Source of the DNA: Acidobacteriota bacterium
GTDB taxonomy: Bacteria > Acidobacteriota > Terriglobia > Terriglobales > Acidobacteriaceae
Direction: 5' to 3'
Length of the DNA stretch: 15,270 nt
NCBI GenBank assembly: GCA_021841795.1
Contig: JAKCDN010000020.1
Location: 1-15,270, forward strand
Both the position numbers and the translations under genes were made by a program. The notes under the pieces are model-generated. The model ran no database searches. It had not been told where the DNA came from and was given only the letters and a program-made list of their open reading frames with translations. Of this stretch, positions 14,774 to 15,270 are shown piece after piece; position 1 is the stretch's first letter; each line of letters begins with the position of its first letter.

Positions 14774-15270
14774 ATGCGCAAACTGGCGGCATTCATCGGG
14801 CTGGCGGGATTTCTGCTGGCGGCGGCTGTTCCCGCAGCCAGGGCAGCCCTACTCCTTCGTAACGACAAGGTCGCCGTTACGAGCGAGACCCTGGCCCCGG
14901 GCCGGCAGGAGCAACTCGACGGAGCACATGCGAATGTACTCGTGGTCTTGTCCTGCGATGCGATTCGCGTTGTTGCCGCCGGGGGCCAGGCAAAAACCCT
15001 GTCCGTGAAGCGCGGTGACACGCTGAACCAGCCTGCCGGCGTACGTTCCATCGCCAATGTGGGACGCACGGAAGTGCAGCTCGTGCGCACGGAGTTCCTC
15101 ACCGATGGCAGCGGCATAACCTGGGGCGCTGTGGGCCTTCCACCCAACTACAGGTTGCTCTTCGAAGATCGGTATAGCCGCACCTACGACATTCGTATTG
15201 CCGCGCACCAGTGGGAGCAGCAGCATACGCACCATGCTCGTGTCGTTGTCTGCCTGAGCGGCGCGCAACT
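14774..15270 (+). CDS. exported cupin-like protein, partial at the right edge
   Basis: The first 165 residues are visible; the gene runs off the window. The ATG at 14774 is preceded by GGAGG (14764-14768) at 5 bases. A signal peptide (Arg-Lys, hydrophobic core about 4-19, cleavage near ARA-A at about 24) directs export. The mature part looks like two cupin-type beta-barrel units. The first is at about 34-108, ending in KRGD...PAGV. The second starts at about 130 (FEDRYSRTYDI) with a metal-binding-like cluster H151, H153, H154 in QQHTHHARVVVCLSG. The first unit has no histidine cluster, so only the second may bind metal. The substrate is unknown. It is transcribed divergently from the SDR gene across a 190-bp gap in which I saw no clear promoter. 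Confidence 0.8.
   Translation, partial: MRKLAAFIGLAGFLLAAAVPAARAALLLRNDKVAVTSETLAPGRQEQLDGAHANVLVVLSCDAIRVVAAGGQAKTLSVKRGDTLNQPAGVRSIANVGRTEVQLVRTEFLTDGSGITWGAVGLPPNYRLLFEDRYSRTYDIRIAAHQWEQQHTHHARVVVCLSGAQ

Noticed and set aside
14596..15147. 183-codon open frame on the minus strand opposite the cupin-like gene
   Set aside because: The plus strand carries a ribosome site, a signal peptide and cupin-like motifs. The antisense translation is low-complexity Arg/Ser/Ala.

Overview
The window looks like chromosomal DNA from a GC-rich Gram-negative-type bacterium, most likely an acidobacterium (Terriglobia/Acidobacteriaceae-like). This is inferred from the protein styles: zinc-ribbon proteins with Pro/Ala-rich linkers, a DUF5715-like secreted protein, the C-terminal tail of a SpoIIE/PP2C phosphatase, a divergent membrane pyrophosphatase and a very long B12-dependent ribonucleotide reductase. 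No 16S or other marker is present, so the taxon is not proven. I saw no tRNA, rRNA, CRISPR array, intact insertion sequence or phage gene.

Layout, left to right. (1) 1-118, minus: a decayed fragment resembling the middle of a TIR domain, running off the left edge. (2) 173-2400, minus: a probable two-gene operon. A zinc-ribbon PrsW-type intramembrane protease comes first, then a zinc-ribbon protein with one membrane segment. The leader of the first gene holds a perfect 11-bp inverted repeat. (3) 2696-5022, plus: two exported proteins. One is unrecognised; the other ends in a DUF5715/M15-peptidase-like domain. (4) 5093-6097, minus: an NtrC-type AAA+/Fis regulator that lacks the GAFTGA loop. It ends against a hairpin shared with the convergent gene. 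(5) 6505-9084, plus: a divergent membrane-bound pyrophosphatase (hppA), followed by a strong hairpin. (6) 9085-10360: 1.28 kb without an intact gene. It holds the in-frame remnant of a sensor/PP2C-phosphatase gene (one stop codon plus a large internal deletion), then a candidate NrdR box and a near-consensus sigma-70 promoter. (7) 10361-13672, plus: class II ribonucleotide reductase (nrdJ), with a perfect 21-bp-stem bidirectional terminator behind it. (8) 13864-14583, minus: an SDR oxidoreductase missing the usual catalytic serine. (9) 14774 to the right edge, plus: the start of an exported cupin-like protein.

This is mostly ordinary core chromosome (pyrophosphate-driven ion pumping, dNTP synthesis, envelope proteins) with small patches of gene decay. 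No obvious multi-gene defence or biosynthetic system is present. The least ordinary points are the paired zinc-ribbon membrane proteins including PrsW, the two gene remnants, the AAA+ regulator without its sigma-54 contact loop, the divergent pyrophosphatase signature, and the NrdR-box/promoter arrangement in front of a B12-dependent reductase.
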